Origin: Priapulus caudatus
Taxonomy: Eukaryota > Priapulida > Priapulimorpha > Priapulimorphida > Priapulidae
Assembly (NCBI RefSeq): GCF_000485595.1
Contig: NW_014577534.1
Location: 33,087 to 55,792 of the forward strand
Direction of reading: 5' to 3'
DNA length: 22,706 bases
This document shows positions 1 to 8,349 of this stretch, in pieces; the first letter of the stretch is position 1, and every line of letters starts with the position of its first letter. Made by a program: the position numbers and the translations under genes. A model generated the notes under the pieces. It was given only the letters and a program-made list of their open reading frames with translations. It did not search any database and was not told the origin of the DNA.

Positions 1-60
<60 letters not shown>
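1..60. repeat. (CT)n microsatellite at window edge
   Basis: Thirty uninterrupted CT units reaching position 1; the true length cannot be seen. It lies in the HARS intron after exon 12. Confidence 0.98.
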
Positions 61-63
<3 letters not shown>

Positions 64-142
64 CATATAGACGTCTCCCATTATAAACAGCTGTCCAAAG
101 AAATCCAAACAGAAGAAGCTTGCTGCAGGCCGGCACTGTTAC

Positions 143-259
143 CTTGATGTTGGCACCCCATAAGATATTGCACAGCGCCAGCCTTTCCTCGTGCAGGTTC
201 TTCTGTGCAGCAGCCACATACACCTCCGTCTCGGTCGTCCTCTGCTTGACCTTGGACGC
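143..259 (-). CDS. HARS: HARS exon 12 (start of anticodon-binding domain)
   Basis: Thirty-nine codons, residues 404-442: ASKVKQRTTETEVYVAAAQK and on to ILWGANIK. This is the first strand and helix of the C-terminal anticodon-binding domain. The donor is GTAACA and the acceptor TTACAG; both ends are phase 0. The remaining domain should lie left of position 1. Confidence 0.95.
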
Positions 260-804
260 CTGTAAGCAGTGCAGCAATCAGCTACCGAGTCGGCCGTAAG
301 TCAACGCGCTACTAGATATGGCCGTACATATATTAGGCCTTATTTCGTTACGCTTTCATTAGTACTACATATACAGGCCGTAAGCCGGCTCGACATTACG
401 TAGCATCTGCGAGCATTTTAAACTAAGAACGATCTCAATGGCTCGTGAGACACGTCTTAAAAGGCTCCAAATCTATCTAGTTTACGCGGATCTGAATCAT
501 AACTGCAGTACGTTCTATTTCGAATCTTCGATCGCCACTGCGGGTCAATTTCTGGGCAGCAGACTTAGAAATAAGTCTTAAAACTCAGATTTGAATTTCT
601 ACGATGTAACCAATAGCAAAATCCAGGAAAATGAGCCAGCGCCGATCAAAGGTTTACCAGTCCTGGACCAGAGGGATGGGCTGCCATTTCTAAAACCAGT
701 TCTGGCATTCACTAGTAGATGCTTGCGATGGAATTTATCACACCAGAGAGCTTTTAAAAACTAAAGGCGAGTTAAGACGACCTTGGCATTCGTTTCTCAC
801 TTAC
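260..804. other. HARS intron, no further feature seen
   Basis: Unique-looking sequence between HARS exons 12 and 11. I see no exon, RNA gene or repeat structure in it. Confidence 0.6.
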
Positions 805-980
805 ATTGACCTTTGCCTCTATGATTGCGTATATTCTCTCGATGCCTATGCTCACTCCGACACAGGGAACCTTCCTATTTTTAGAGTCGAACATGCCGAC
901 TAGCTCATCGTATCGGCCGCCTCCAGCTATGCTGCCAACGCCGCCCGGTTCATCCGTGGACGACAAGTCCTTCTGGACAG
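805..980 (-). CDS. HARS: HARS exon 11 ([10 protein letters not shown] and motif 3)
   Basis: 176 bases, residues 345-403. It holds [19 protein letters not shown], the glycine-rich histidine loop, and [14 protein letters not shown], the motif 3 strand and helix with its arginine. The acceptor is taken as TTTCCAG with the exon starting CTGTCCAG, because only this choice keeps phase with exon 10 ([16 protein letters not shown]). The donor is a perfect GTAAGT. Confidence 0.95.
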
Positions 981-1221
981 CTGGAAAGAGACAGAGAAGG
1001 GGCACCGTAGAAAAAAAGTAAGAAAAGAGAAGCAATCGAAAAAGAAAAGTAAGAGTTTCGAGCAATCGAAAAAGCCATGGTAAGTACACACTCGCCACGA
1101 TTTCGGGCGCGCCTGAATGATGATGAGGCAACCCGATAAATTATTTATATTAATAGAATGAATTTTTGTATCGATTAGATTTGAATTTTAGATTAGACGG
1201 GGTACGGAATTTATTACTCAC

Positions 1222-1297
1222 CTCCACTGAGAATAGCTTCGTATATGACTCCGGTATAATAATCTAGACCACGTGCCAGACTAAGATCGAACGACAC
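1222..1297 (-). CDS. HARS: HARS exon 10 (histidine-specific [10 protein letters not shown] motif)
   Basis: Twenty-five codons plus one base: [20 protein letters not shown] then AILSG. RGLDYY is the HisRS-specific motif; its arginine corresponds to the catalytic arginine (Arg259 in E. coli HisRS) that activates histidine. The donor is GTGAGT and the acceptor CCAG. Phase 1 end matches the next exon. Confidence 0.96.
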
Positions 1298-1423
1298 CTG
1301 GAAACAAACAAAAATTTAAAAAATAAATATAAAAGGCACGGTTCAACATACGATATCTTGTAGCTTCGAAAAAATGTCACACGCCGAGTCGTACGAGTCT
1401 TGCACGTAGATTGCGCCACTCAC

Positions 1424-1551
1424 CTTATCCAGCACACCATACAGATCACAGTATTTTAGCAGGAGCTCCATGTCCTCCAAACCAGACATGAATCGCTTGT
1501 TCTTCGAAACACGCTCGTCCCGTTTTAGCTTCTCCACCAGTTCAGGGCCAC
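1424..1551 (-). CDS. HARS: HARS exon 9 (insertion domain end)
   Basis: 128 bases, residues 277-319: GGPELVEKLKRDERVSKNKR and on to CDLYGVLDK. It starts with two bases that complete a glycine codon and ends phase 0 at GTGAGT. The intron before it (1552-3551) contains a headcase exon in the opposite orientation. Confidence 0.94.
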
Positions 1552-1761
1552 CTACAAGTGCAAACAAAGTGTCCAGGTCAGAGATGGGATTTTGTGCATC
1601 GATAGCAGACAAAATAACACCACATCCACGCACACCACCAAAATAACACTCCATGAACAGTTTTCCATTCTTTTCAACTCGCTCCCTGTTTCTCTCTCAT
1701 TCTCTCTTTCTTCTTACCCTTTTTATCTGTAGCATTCACGCATCACCATGACTAATTGCTC

Positions 1762-1763
1762 TG

Positions 1764-1799
<36 letters not shown>

Positions 1800-1803
1800 T
1801 GTA
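1762..1803 (+). repeat. (GCGT)n microsatellite
   Basis: About nine GCGT units, directly after the first 43-bp direct repeat. Confidence 0.95.
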
Positions 1804-1864
1804 CAAGCGTGTGTGTATACGTGTTTGTATATATATATAATGTAAATTGTTTTGTTCTGACACA

Positions 1865-1915
1865 CAGGTAACGATGAGACACGTTGCTTGATCCTCTCCA
1901 ACCTGAGTCTGTGTA
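1865..1915 (+). pseudogene. Duplicated 5' part of headcase exon
   Basis: Fifty-one bases match 1977-2027 with one mismatch, including the CAG acceptor. The mismatch would change phenylalanine to leucine. The copy then runs into microsatellite sequence with an in-frame stop about 50 bases on. It looks like a local 112-bp tandem duplication that copied the acceptor but not the rest of the exon. A weak donor-like GTTAGT at 1921 would define a 53-base frame-breaking exon; use is unknown. Confidence 0.8.
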
Positions 1916-1925
1916 TCTATGTTAG

Positions 1926-1966
1926 TAATGTATGTATGTATGTATATATATATATATATATATATA
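1926..1966 (+). repeat. (GTAT)n then (AT)n microsatellite
   Basis: Compound GTAT and AT repeat between the truncated and full headcase exon copies; it ends 13 bases before the true exon start. Confidence 0.9.
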
Positions 1967-1979
1967 ATGTTTTACGCAG

Positions 1980-2146
1980 GTAACGATGAGACACGTTGCT
2001 TCATCCTCTCCAACCTGAGTCTGTGTAAGATTCAGAGCGTCGGCTGCGTCGTCTGCTCACAGACCCTCATGGTGTTCGACCGCTACCCGCTCATAGATGG
2101 CACCTTCTTCCTCAGCCCCATGAAGTACGACAGCGCCATCATGCAG
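1980..2146 (+). CDS. Headcase homologue, internal exon
   Basis: 167 bases, starting with two bases that complete a glycine codon (phase 1) and ending phase 0 at CAG/GTACGA. The peptide is GNDETRCFILSNLSLCKIQS then VGCVVCSQTLMVFDRYPLID and GTFFLSPMKYDSAIMQ. CVVC and the DRYPL(I/V)DGTFFLSP block mark the conserved C-terminal region of Headcase/HECA proteins, which act in growth control and progenitor maintenance in flies and are studied as growth suppressors in humans. The exon lies inside a HARS intron on the other strand. Its acceptor and first 48 bases are duplicated 112 bases upstream. Confidence 0.88.
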
Positions 2147-2186
2147 GTACGAGCGTGCGGCGCCCGTCTAAAGCTGGGTTTCACAT

Positions 2187-2525
2187 ATATGCGTCTAAAC
2201 CGAGGAATTGCTCCGACCTGTGATTGGAGGATAAAAATAGACCCCGCCCACTCCCGCCGCATACGCTATTAGGCTATGACCGGTAGGAACGTGTACTAAC
2301 TATCATATGGAGCGAACGATTTGAGTTACATTTCTATAAATTCTAGCTATTATAGACACATGTCTTAGCCTCAATCTCTGTGAATCTTTAGTCTATTGAA
2401 GCGCGATTGGTCTAATTAATTAGCAAATATGCACGCGCGGCTATGACCGGTGAAACGAAACGTCACGAATTCTATTTTTATCCTCCAATCACAGGTCGGA
2501 GCAATTCCTCTGTTTAGACGCATGT
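2187..2525. mobile_element. MITE-like element, copy 1 (339 bp)
   Basis: Ends are inverted repeats of about 50 bases (ATATGCGTCTAAACCGAGGA at the left; its complement at the right). It is flanked by the direct repeat GTTTCACAT (2178-2186 and 2526-2534), a likely 8-9 base target duplication. It has no coding capacity. A close second copy lies at 8350-8716. Size, termini and target repeat fit a non-autonomous DNA transposon; 8-9 bases would suit hAT or Mutator types. It starts 41 bases after the headcase exon donor. Confidence 0.88.
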
Positions 2526-2612
2526 GTTTCACATGACGTGTTAGAATTATGATAGAGAATCTACGTGTAGCTGAGATTATGGCATTGTACATCCGTCGTA
2601 TATCATCCTCCC

Positions 2613-2838
2613 TAAAGCTGGGTTTACACTACCGCGACTTTTTGTTTGCGAATTGGACCATCTTCCCAACTATACAATCGGCAGTGTAAACGCAAAAGTT
2701 GCGCGACCACCGATCGATAGCAACTAGTTGGGAGATTAGAGCATGTTCTATTTTCGCCAACTCGGAGTTGCCGATTTGCGAAATTTGTCCAACTGGCCAA
2801 CTCGCTAACATAAAGTCGGTAGTGTAAACCCAGCTTAA
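2613..2838. mobile_element. Second inverted-repeat element (226 bp)
   Basis: Termini of about 28 bases are inverted: AAGCTGGGTTTACACTACCG at the left and its complement at the right, ending CTTAA. No coding capacity. A fragment like the terminus (TAAAGCTGGGTTTCACAT) also lies at 2169-2186, just before MITE copy 1, so the MITE appears to have landed in or beside another copy. TTAA at the right end is suggestive of a TTAA-targeting family but the left end reads TAAA. Confidence 0.75.
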
Positions 2839-3175
2839 GTCACCAAGCGAGAATCAGCAGGGTGTGTTATAGTCCGCGGCGCCCGTCTAAGTCACCGAGT
2901 ACAAAATTGCGGTTTCTTGTTTACATTGCCAAGCGAGAATCGCTGGCGCCTGTCTAAGTTCCCAAGCAAGAATCGGCAGCGCCTGTCTAAGTTGTCAAGC
3001 GAGAATCGCTGGCGCCTGTCTCAGTTACCAAATGAGAATCGCTGGCGCCTGTTTAAGTTCCCAAGCGAGAATAGGTGGTGCCTGTCTAAGTCGCTAAGCG
3101 AGAATCGCTGGCGCCTGTCTAAGTTACCAAGCAAGAATCGGTAGTGCCCATCTAAACTTAGCCAATGAGAATCTC
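2838..3175. repeat. 33-bp minisatellite, about 9 copies
   Basis: Diverged tandem units of 33 bases (core AAGCGAGAATCGCTGGCGCC, then TGTCTAAGTTNCC). Since 33 is a multiple of three, open frames appear on both strands; I read them as by-products. The frames have no start context, splice signals or known family. Confidence 0.93.
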
Positions 3176-3282
3176 CTTCTTGCAACCTCGCATAACCCCG
3201 CGCCATGTCGCCTGACCCCACGCCATGACCTCTCTCTCTGTTTTACTGTGTACTCTGTAGTCAGTAGCGGGGTACACTCTCG

Positions 3283-3291
3283 CTTACTTAA

Positions 3292-3322
<31 letters not shown>

Positions 3323-3327
3323 TTTAC
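3283..3327 (+). repeat. (ACTT)n microsatellite
   Basis: About ten ACTT units ending at the second copy of the 43-bp direct repeat. The same motif recurs at 9152-9192. Confidence 0.93.
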
Positions 3328-3385
3328 TCTTTTTATCTGTAGCATTCACGCATCACCATGACTAATTGCTCGCCGTGTACTTGGC

Positions 3386-3510
3386 ACTACTAGACATTGA
3401 TGAGACATTATATGTATACTAGGTGTTACTAGACATTTATTAGACAGGTATACTAGTTGTTACTAGACATTTATTAGACATTGTAGGTATATACTAGGTA
3501 TTACTAGACA
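3386..3510. repeat. Short tandem repeat of TACTAG...TTACTAGACAT units
   Basis: Three to four diverged units of about 35-42 bases containing TTACTAGACATTTATTAGAC. They lie in the HARS intron just beyond exon 8's donor. Confidence 0.8.
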
Positions 3511-3551
3511 TAGCTTATTAGGTTTATAAATCTTAATCAAACACATCTCAC

Positions 3552-3645
3552 CTGACAGCCGAACAAACTCTCCGATGCGATCGGCGACCTCAGCGTCGAG
3601 TCCCTTCTCATCGATCATCTCCGTCCGCACGTCCACCCACGGCGA
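3552..3645 (-). CDS. HARS: HARS exon 8 (insertion domain)
   Basis: Thirty-one codons plus one base, residues 246-276: SPWVDVRTEMIDEKGLDAEV and on to IGEFVRLS. It ends phase 1, and the next exon completes GG. The acceptor (GTAG) lies in a 57-bp tandem repeat whose first unit overlaps the exon's first bases. A diverged copy of this acceptor-side sequence lies at about 4345-4400. Confidence 0.93.
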
Positions 3646-3800
3646 CTACGCAACAACAACCACGTGACCACGTTACTACGGCAACAACCACGTTACCACG
3701 GTGACTACCACAACAACCACGTGACCACGTTACTACGGCAACAACCACGTTACCACGGCGACAACCACAACAACCACGCGACCACGTTACTACTGTATCA
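3636..3800. repeat. 57-bp tandem repeat at HARS exon 8 acceptor
   Basis: Units of 57 bases (CCACGTGACCACGTTACTAC and CAACAACCACGTTACCACGG) begin at 3664, 3721 and 3778. The leftmost part overlaps the first bases of HARS exon 8. A diverged two-unit copy lies at about 4275-4390. Confidence 0.88.
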
Positions 3801-4254
3801 TTCACCCAACGTCAACGGTCACAGACATAGACATAGCAACGTACAGGCGACGGTAAAATTAGTAACATCCATAGTGCTAACTGGGGTTTGAAATTCCTAT
3901 TACGCTACTAGACAGTGGCTAGTGCATTTTCTATTGGGCTGCCTAAGCGAACAATGTGGTAACTTGGCTATAACTAGTCCTAGATCTGAAATAACATGAC
4001 AAAAGACAGGTGCACACGAGCATAATTTAACAGTGCGCTTGTGTTATTGACAAACTTTCGAGGATGGCTAGTGGCGTTACCAGATCGAATAACAAGTCTA
4101 TCTGGTTAGTGAAAAAAAAACAAGCTTGCAACTCTGTTATCTTTAATGGCAAGTCGCCTCCATATACAACACTCAATACTGAGCTAATATGGGAATGAGC
4201 TATATGAGCTAATGGGGGAAGGGGAAGTTCAAGTCAATCACTATGATGCAGATA

Positions 4255-4490
4255 TCAGCTCGTGACAACGGCATTGTCACCACGGCGACTACCACAACAA
4301 CCACGTGATCACGTTACGATGCTGTCATTAACCCAAGAACAACGTCCACCCATTGCGACTACCACGACAACCATGTGACCAACGTTACTACGCTATCAGT
4401 CAGAAAGAGCAACGGACAGTCGATGGTAAAATCAGTAACATCCATACTGCTAACCGGGGTTTGAAATTCCCATTAAGCTACTAGACAGCG
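4255..4490. repeat. Diverged duplicate of 3636-3918
   Basis: Shares CACGTGANCACGTTAC units, CGTCCACCCA, AGTAACATCCATA, GGGGTTTGAAATTCC and GCTACTAGACAG in the same order as 3636-3918. It is a segmental duplication within the HARS intron between exons 7 and 8. It includes a decayed copy of the exon 8 start with no usable exon. Confidence 0.82.
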
Positions 4491-4563
4491 AAGTCGCCCA
4501 GCATGACATTGAAATCATCTCGTGACAACGGCGTCGCTACCGCGCCGGGGTTCATTCTCTCAC

Positions 4564-4662
4564 CTTGTCCAGCTTGTCCACGGCGGAGCAGATGCAGCGA
4601 AACTTTCCCTCGGACACGCCGCACACCTGGAATATGCCGTCTAGTAGCTGCCTGTGGTTTAG
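4564..4662 (-). CDS. HARS: HARS exon 7 (insertion domain start)
   Basis: Thirty-three codons, residues 213-245: [20 protein letters not shown] and on to CSAVDKLDK. It corresponds to the start of the HisRS insertion domain that clamps the acceptor stem. The donor is GTGAGA and the acceptor GCAG; both ends are phase 0. Several overlapping small frames on both strands here are shadows. Confidence 0.94.
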
Positions 4663-5085
4663 CTGCGCAGAAAAGACGGGAGGTAAGCACGGCAAAACGA
4701 CCGAAACGCGTGCGCACGAACCAAGTCGCTTCGCTCCCAACGATTACCGGTCGATTCTAGAGGATTGGACAGAGGTGGGGGAGGGAGAAAAAGTGAGTGG
4801 AAAATATCCCAGTAGCATTACTTGCTTGGAAAATAAACAGCGCAGTTCATAAACAGAAACAAACCAGATAATAAATAGAGCTTTATGACACAGAATTGTA
4901 GACATATCGTCAGGACAATGACATGATAACGAAGTGCCTAGGGTGTGACAACTAGTAGATGCCAGATCCCCACGTACATGTAAAATCATTAAAAAAAATC
5001 GCCTACATAATTTAGTATAAATAACAGCCGGTCTAGACTTAAAATTCTACAATCTAGCAATAATTGTTTTATTTTAGTATTTTTA

Positions 5086-5099
5086 CCACGAGGTGGCAG
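5086..5099 (+). promoter_or_regulatory. CTCF-like core
   Basis: CCACGAGGTGGCAG matches the animal CTCF core CCASNAGRKGGCRS at essentially every position. It lies in a HARS intron. Function is inferred from the motif only. Confidence 0.5.
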
Positions 5100-5195
5100 C
5101 ATGTCTCAGTCGCACTGTTTACAGTAAATGCAAACCCACCGTGCAGGTTACTCTAAACATCGTCAACCCGTCGCACATCACCGGCACCGCCTCAC

Positions 5196-5303
5196 CTTTA
5201 TCGTGTAATCTCCGAGGTCTAACGATGATAGGATCTCGCTAACGATCTTGACACACTCAGCGTCCGGCAGCATGGGATCGTACTGCCCGGCGATGTCAAA
5301 ATC
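5196..5303 (-). CDS. HARS: HARS exon 6 (catalytic core after motif 2)
   Basis: Thirty-six codons, residues 177-212: [16 protein letters not shown]... to LGDYTIK. DFDIAG follows FFQC of the previous exon, as in all eukaryotic HisRS. The helix after it leads to the insertion domain. The donor is GTGAGG and the acceptor GTCAG; both ends are phase 0. Confidence 0.95.
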
Positions 5304-5491
5304 CTGACAAAAAACAAATGATCGCAATGATCATTGCTTTCCTTGAAAAGTTTACCTATTCGCGCTTTTCAAAAAGTGACCAGTCTTTATAAAACATTTA
5401 CGAAAAAATCGAATTGATTTACGACACTTTTAGGGTGCCTTTACACATGCTATTTCATGTCATTGACTGCACTAGATTGTCTGTCACTTAC

Positions 5492-5617
5492 ACACTGGAA
5501 GAATTCTCTAAAGCGTCCCCGCGCCAGAGATGGATTGTCTCTCCGGTATACCTTAGCAATGTGATACCGTTTAATGTTCGATATCTTGTTCATCGCGAGA
5601 TAACGCGCAAACGGAAC
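5492..5617 (-). CDS. HARS: HARS exon 5 (motif 2)
   Basis: Forty-two codons, residues 135-176, starting [20 protein letters not shown]. It carries motif 2 (YRRDNP...GRFREFFQC), which contacts ATP, the adenylate and the acceptor stem. The motif 2 arginine in FRE is present. The donor is GTAAGT, the acceptor CTAG, both ends phase 0. A 149-codon plus-strand frame covers this exon but is its shadow. Confidence 0.96.
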
Positions 5618-5974
5618 CTAGAGAGGCAGCTAGTTAAGGAAATACGAGTCCACACACACACAGCTCACATAAAAATACATACATGTATGCTAATAGCAAA
5701 CCTTAGCATGAAGTATTTAGAAACGGTTATTATTAGGTTGTATTTAGAACTCGTGGCAGGAGCAAGGAGGGCCAGCTATTTGTGCACATGTGCATCTTTT
5801 ACTACATTCTCCTCCCCCCCCCACCATTTCACAGAAACAATCCAACTTCTTCGCGATCATTAGAAGACGTACGAAATTTGTTATGAAGCTCTAGTGTGCG
5901 GACACACCGCGATCGCACGTTAGCCACCAGACTAGCAGGTGTCATTATAATAATTGGTGACGAGGCAAGGATAC

Positions 5975-6070
5975 AGTCAGGTCGTATCTGAGAGATAGAA
6001 TTTCTCCTCCCTGGTCTGCCATGTCATAGATGAGCTTTGAATCCTCTCCATACTTGCCTGTCAAAACTTC
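5975..6070 (-). CDS. HARS: HARS exon 4 (histidine pocket strand)
   Basis: Thirty-two codons, residues 103-134: [16 protein letters not shown]... ending [12 protein letters not shown]. The LSLRYDLT strand lines the amino-acid pocket in HisRS. The donor is ACT/GTATCC, which is weaker than its neighbours, and the acceptor is ATAG. The reading continues exactly into VPFARYLA of the next exon. Confidence 0.95.
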
Positions 6071-6386
6071 CTATATGTCAACAGATAGTGAAAGAAACAT
6101 TAGCTTTGGATGCAGATGAGTAATGATCGAAACATTGCTATAAGCCATTATGATTAGCCAGTATGACAATACTTCCAGGATAACAAATGACTGTTTTAGA
6201 GGTTTTTTGAGTATGATACAACTGATGTGTCTTTTTGAAGAAACTTTTGCACCCTTCCCTAGAGTGAGTAAATTACTTAGAGCCATTCAGACGTAGGTGG
6301 ACAGCATTACCTTAACAAATTACTAATCAATTCGCAGTTTTGAATTGAATGATTCAGTTTAGTTAACCAATAGTTTAAACACTTAC

Positions 6387-6506
6387 CTTCAGTTCAAACA
6401 CGGGCGTGTCGATTGTTTCAGCACCGTGACGTTTAAAACACTCTACAATCTTCTTAAAAACGGCATCTCTGATTGCCATCTGCTGAGAATCAAAGTCTCG
6501 CGTACC
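6387..6506 (-). CDS. HARS: HARS exon 3 (GTRD start of core, motif 1)
   Basis: Forty codons, residues 63-102. It begins [10 protein letters not shown], the conserved entry to the class II core, and includes the motif 1 helix and strand ([17 protein letters not shown]), which form the dimer interface in this class. The donor is GTAAGT, the acceptor TGCAG, and both ends are phase 0. Confidence 0.95.
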
Positions 6507-7063
6507 CTGCAGACAACAACACCATGGCAAACAACTGTTAGTGTTAACAGTCTTACACTAGTATGGGAGCATACGGTCACATTTATATATTATTGAAAAC
6601 GCTTGCGCAGTATTAACGAAAAACTACCCAATTTGTTCGGGTTAGGACAAATTCTAGTCACGTATTGATAGCAATTTTAAATCTACAAAACTACTATTAT
6701 ATAACTTAATCATTAATTCACAATAAGCAGGAAAAACTTGCAGTAAAGCACTGCTGTGAAATCAGAAATAGAATAAAATCATTAAACAGAATTATGTGGC
6801 GATATAATAGGATTTACTACTGTACTGTACAATAGTACTATACTGTAGTACTGTACTGTAGTACTGTACTATAGTAGGATTTCCTACTGTAGCATTTACT
6901 GTGAAAGCAGCTGCGGGGCCTCAGGGTTACTGAAACGGAGATAGGCACTGCCCTATGCGCCTATGCTCCACATAGGCGTGGGGAAGATTTAACTTTAAAC
7001 TTTAACTATAATAGGGCTATTGTCAGGCCTCCAACTGTAGATCTCTAGCTATGTGGATTTTAC
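6507..7063. other. HARS intron with GTAC-rich self-complementary tract
   Basis: No exon seen. Positions 6819-6892 hold a tandem, self-complementary run of TACTGTACTGTAGTACTGTA type, including CTATAGTAGGATTTCCTACT, which can form hairpins. Confidence 0.7.
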
Positions 7064-7150
7064 CTTGGGGCACTTGAGCGTAAACTTCTGTGGAGGTCCA
7101 TCTCCCAACTGTGCTTTTAGTTCAAGCAATTTCGCTACTTCCTGTGATAT
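7064..7150 (-). CDS. HARS: HARS shared exon 2 (end of WHEP, link to catalytic core)
   Basis: Twenty-nine codons, residues 34-62 of the cytosolic form, starting ISQEVAKLLELKAQLG and ending in FTLKCPK. It forms the second WHEP helix and the linker that leads into the GTRD core start of the next exon. Acceptor CAG at 7151-7153 and donor GTAAAA fit. Both ends are phase 0, so it can accept either the WHEP first exon or the mitochondrial first exon. Confidence 0.92.
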
Positions 7151-7619
7151 CTGACGAGAAGAAAATATAATGGTAAGCACATGTATGTTTAGCTGGGTGC
7201 CCACATAAACCAGAGATGGTGACGCAATGAGTGTGCATTAATTTCTAATTCATTATGGTTTCCGTCATTAATTCCTGTACAGTCTAAAAACATTTGAGGG
7301 TAATATCAACGGAGACACACCATGCTTGCAATAGCCCAAGCAGCTATCCACCTTGGGATGATAGAAATCAGCATATGCTCTCACTGTCCCAATTAATTCT
7401 TAACTAGCATCACGTTTACTTTAACATTTCATATGCATGCCTGTGTTTAAACCACAGTTACTGCTAATGCCTTCAATTAGAAAAACTATAACACATATTC
7501 TATCAGCATCTTCGCCACGTAAATCTTTCTTTAGAACGGGACGGAAATGCGTAATAACGAAAGCTGCACAAGCCAGACTAGATGTTTGAGAATAACACGT
7601 GTAACTGTTCGCCACCTAC

Positions 7620-7715
7620 CTGCTCGCCCGAGTTCGTCGCATAGTAACGACATTGTTTGTGGATAGAGCACGCGCGCATCAGTTGCCGTGCCGACGTGAT
7701 GCGTCGCATCGTCAT
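7620..7715 (-). CDS. HARS: HARS alternative first exon, mitochondrial presequence
   Basis: Thirty-two codons starting MTMRRITSARQLMRACSIHK and ending YYATNSGEQ, followed directly by a strong donor (CAG/GTAGGT) in phase 0. This is the phase needed by the shared exon at 7064-7150. The segment has no acidic residue before its last two positions, several spaced arginines, and a CRYYA region that resembles a processing site. These are typical of a matrix targeting peptide. The first ATG (7713-7715) has G at -3; further in-frame ATGs lie at 7707-7709 and at codon 13. The frame stays open upstream to 7970, so the start is a choice and not proven. The predicted product would lack the first WHEP helix. 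Known: one HisRS gene supplies both compartments in yeast (HTS1). Dual targeting here is inference. Confidence 0.78.
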
Positions 7716-8349
7716 CACCGAGCGATTTTTGTTATCCAAACAATCACGATATGCCGAAAGTTTGATCGTATTGTTTGCGACGCGGCAGGGGAAACGAGTT
7801 TGAACGAATGCGGTTTGCGATTGAAGCGGTAGATGAACGACGATTCCAGCGATCATGGAAAGTAGAGAAAACACTGCATCAGACCTGTGACAGTGTCCGT
7901 CTGCCACAGACAGGTGCACATCAATAATCAACCACAATATTACAAAGGTTGTAAAAAACATTAATAACAATTAATTACAACATTCATAACATTAAACATT
8001 AAATTGTTAGCAAGAGCGTTCATAGTTAACAACACACTGGAAATAGAGATTAGCAAATCTCTGAGCCAGAGCCATCATATGTTTAACAAACTTTGGTACG
8101 TTTGGTTTGTGTAGATTCTCCTACGACAATTCAGGCAATTTTAAGATTGATGCAATTTCGTCCCCATGCTTACTATTTACATAATATTAAAAAAGGACAA
8201 GTTTATGGTTTGAGGAAACACCGATTTAGTTAGTATAGTTTTAGCCTAATGTGTCACTGTCACCCATATCATGTTATCCATGAAACGGGCGATTCTGGCC
8301 TTATATTCGTATTTACCTGTTACCACGCATGCATGAACCATGTAGTATG
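7716..8349. other. 5' flank of mitochondrial HARS exon
   Basis: The minus-strand frame of exon 7620-7715 stays open to 7970, so this may be 5' UTR or a longer coding start. 7720-7900 is richer in CpG than the flanks, consistent with but not proof of an internal promoter. No TATA-like or other clear element was seen. Beyond 7980 the sequence is AT-rich with no feature. Confidence 0.5.

Larger units (their letters stand above)
1719..3371 (+). repeat. Segment bounded by 43-bp perfect direct repeats
   Basis: Positions 1719-1761 and 3329-3371 are identical over 43 bases (CTTTTTATCTGTAGCATTCA... to ...ACTAATTGCTC). They bound a 1.57-kb segment that carries the headcase exon 1980-2146, two inverted-repeat elements and a minisatellite, all inside one HARS intron. 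Perfect identity in intron sequence suggests a recent duplication or an unresolved contig overlap. Confidence 0.9.

Noticed and set aside
2838-3175. CRISPR-like array of regular repeats
   Set aside because: Units are adjacent with no unique spacers, and the genome is eukaryotic with introns.
2917-3221. Frames with 11-residue repeats
   Set aside because: They are by-products of a 33-bp minisatellite; no evidence of expression.
4481-4852. Several frames of 62-95 codons on both strands
   Set aside because: They overlap HARS exon 7 in other frames or run into its intron.
5414-5863. 149-codon plus-strand frame
   Set aside because: It lies over HARS exon 5 and intron on the other strand and has no family resemblance.
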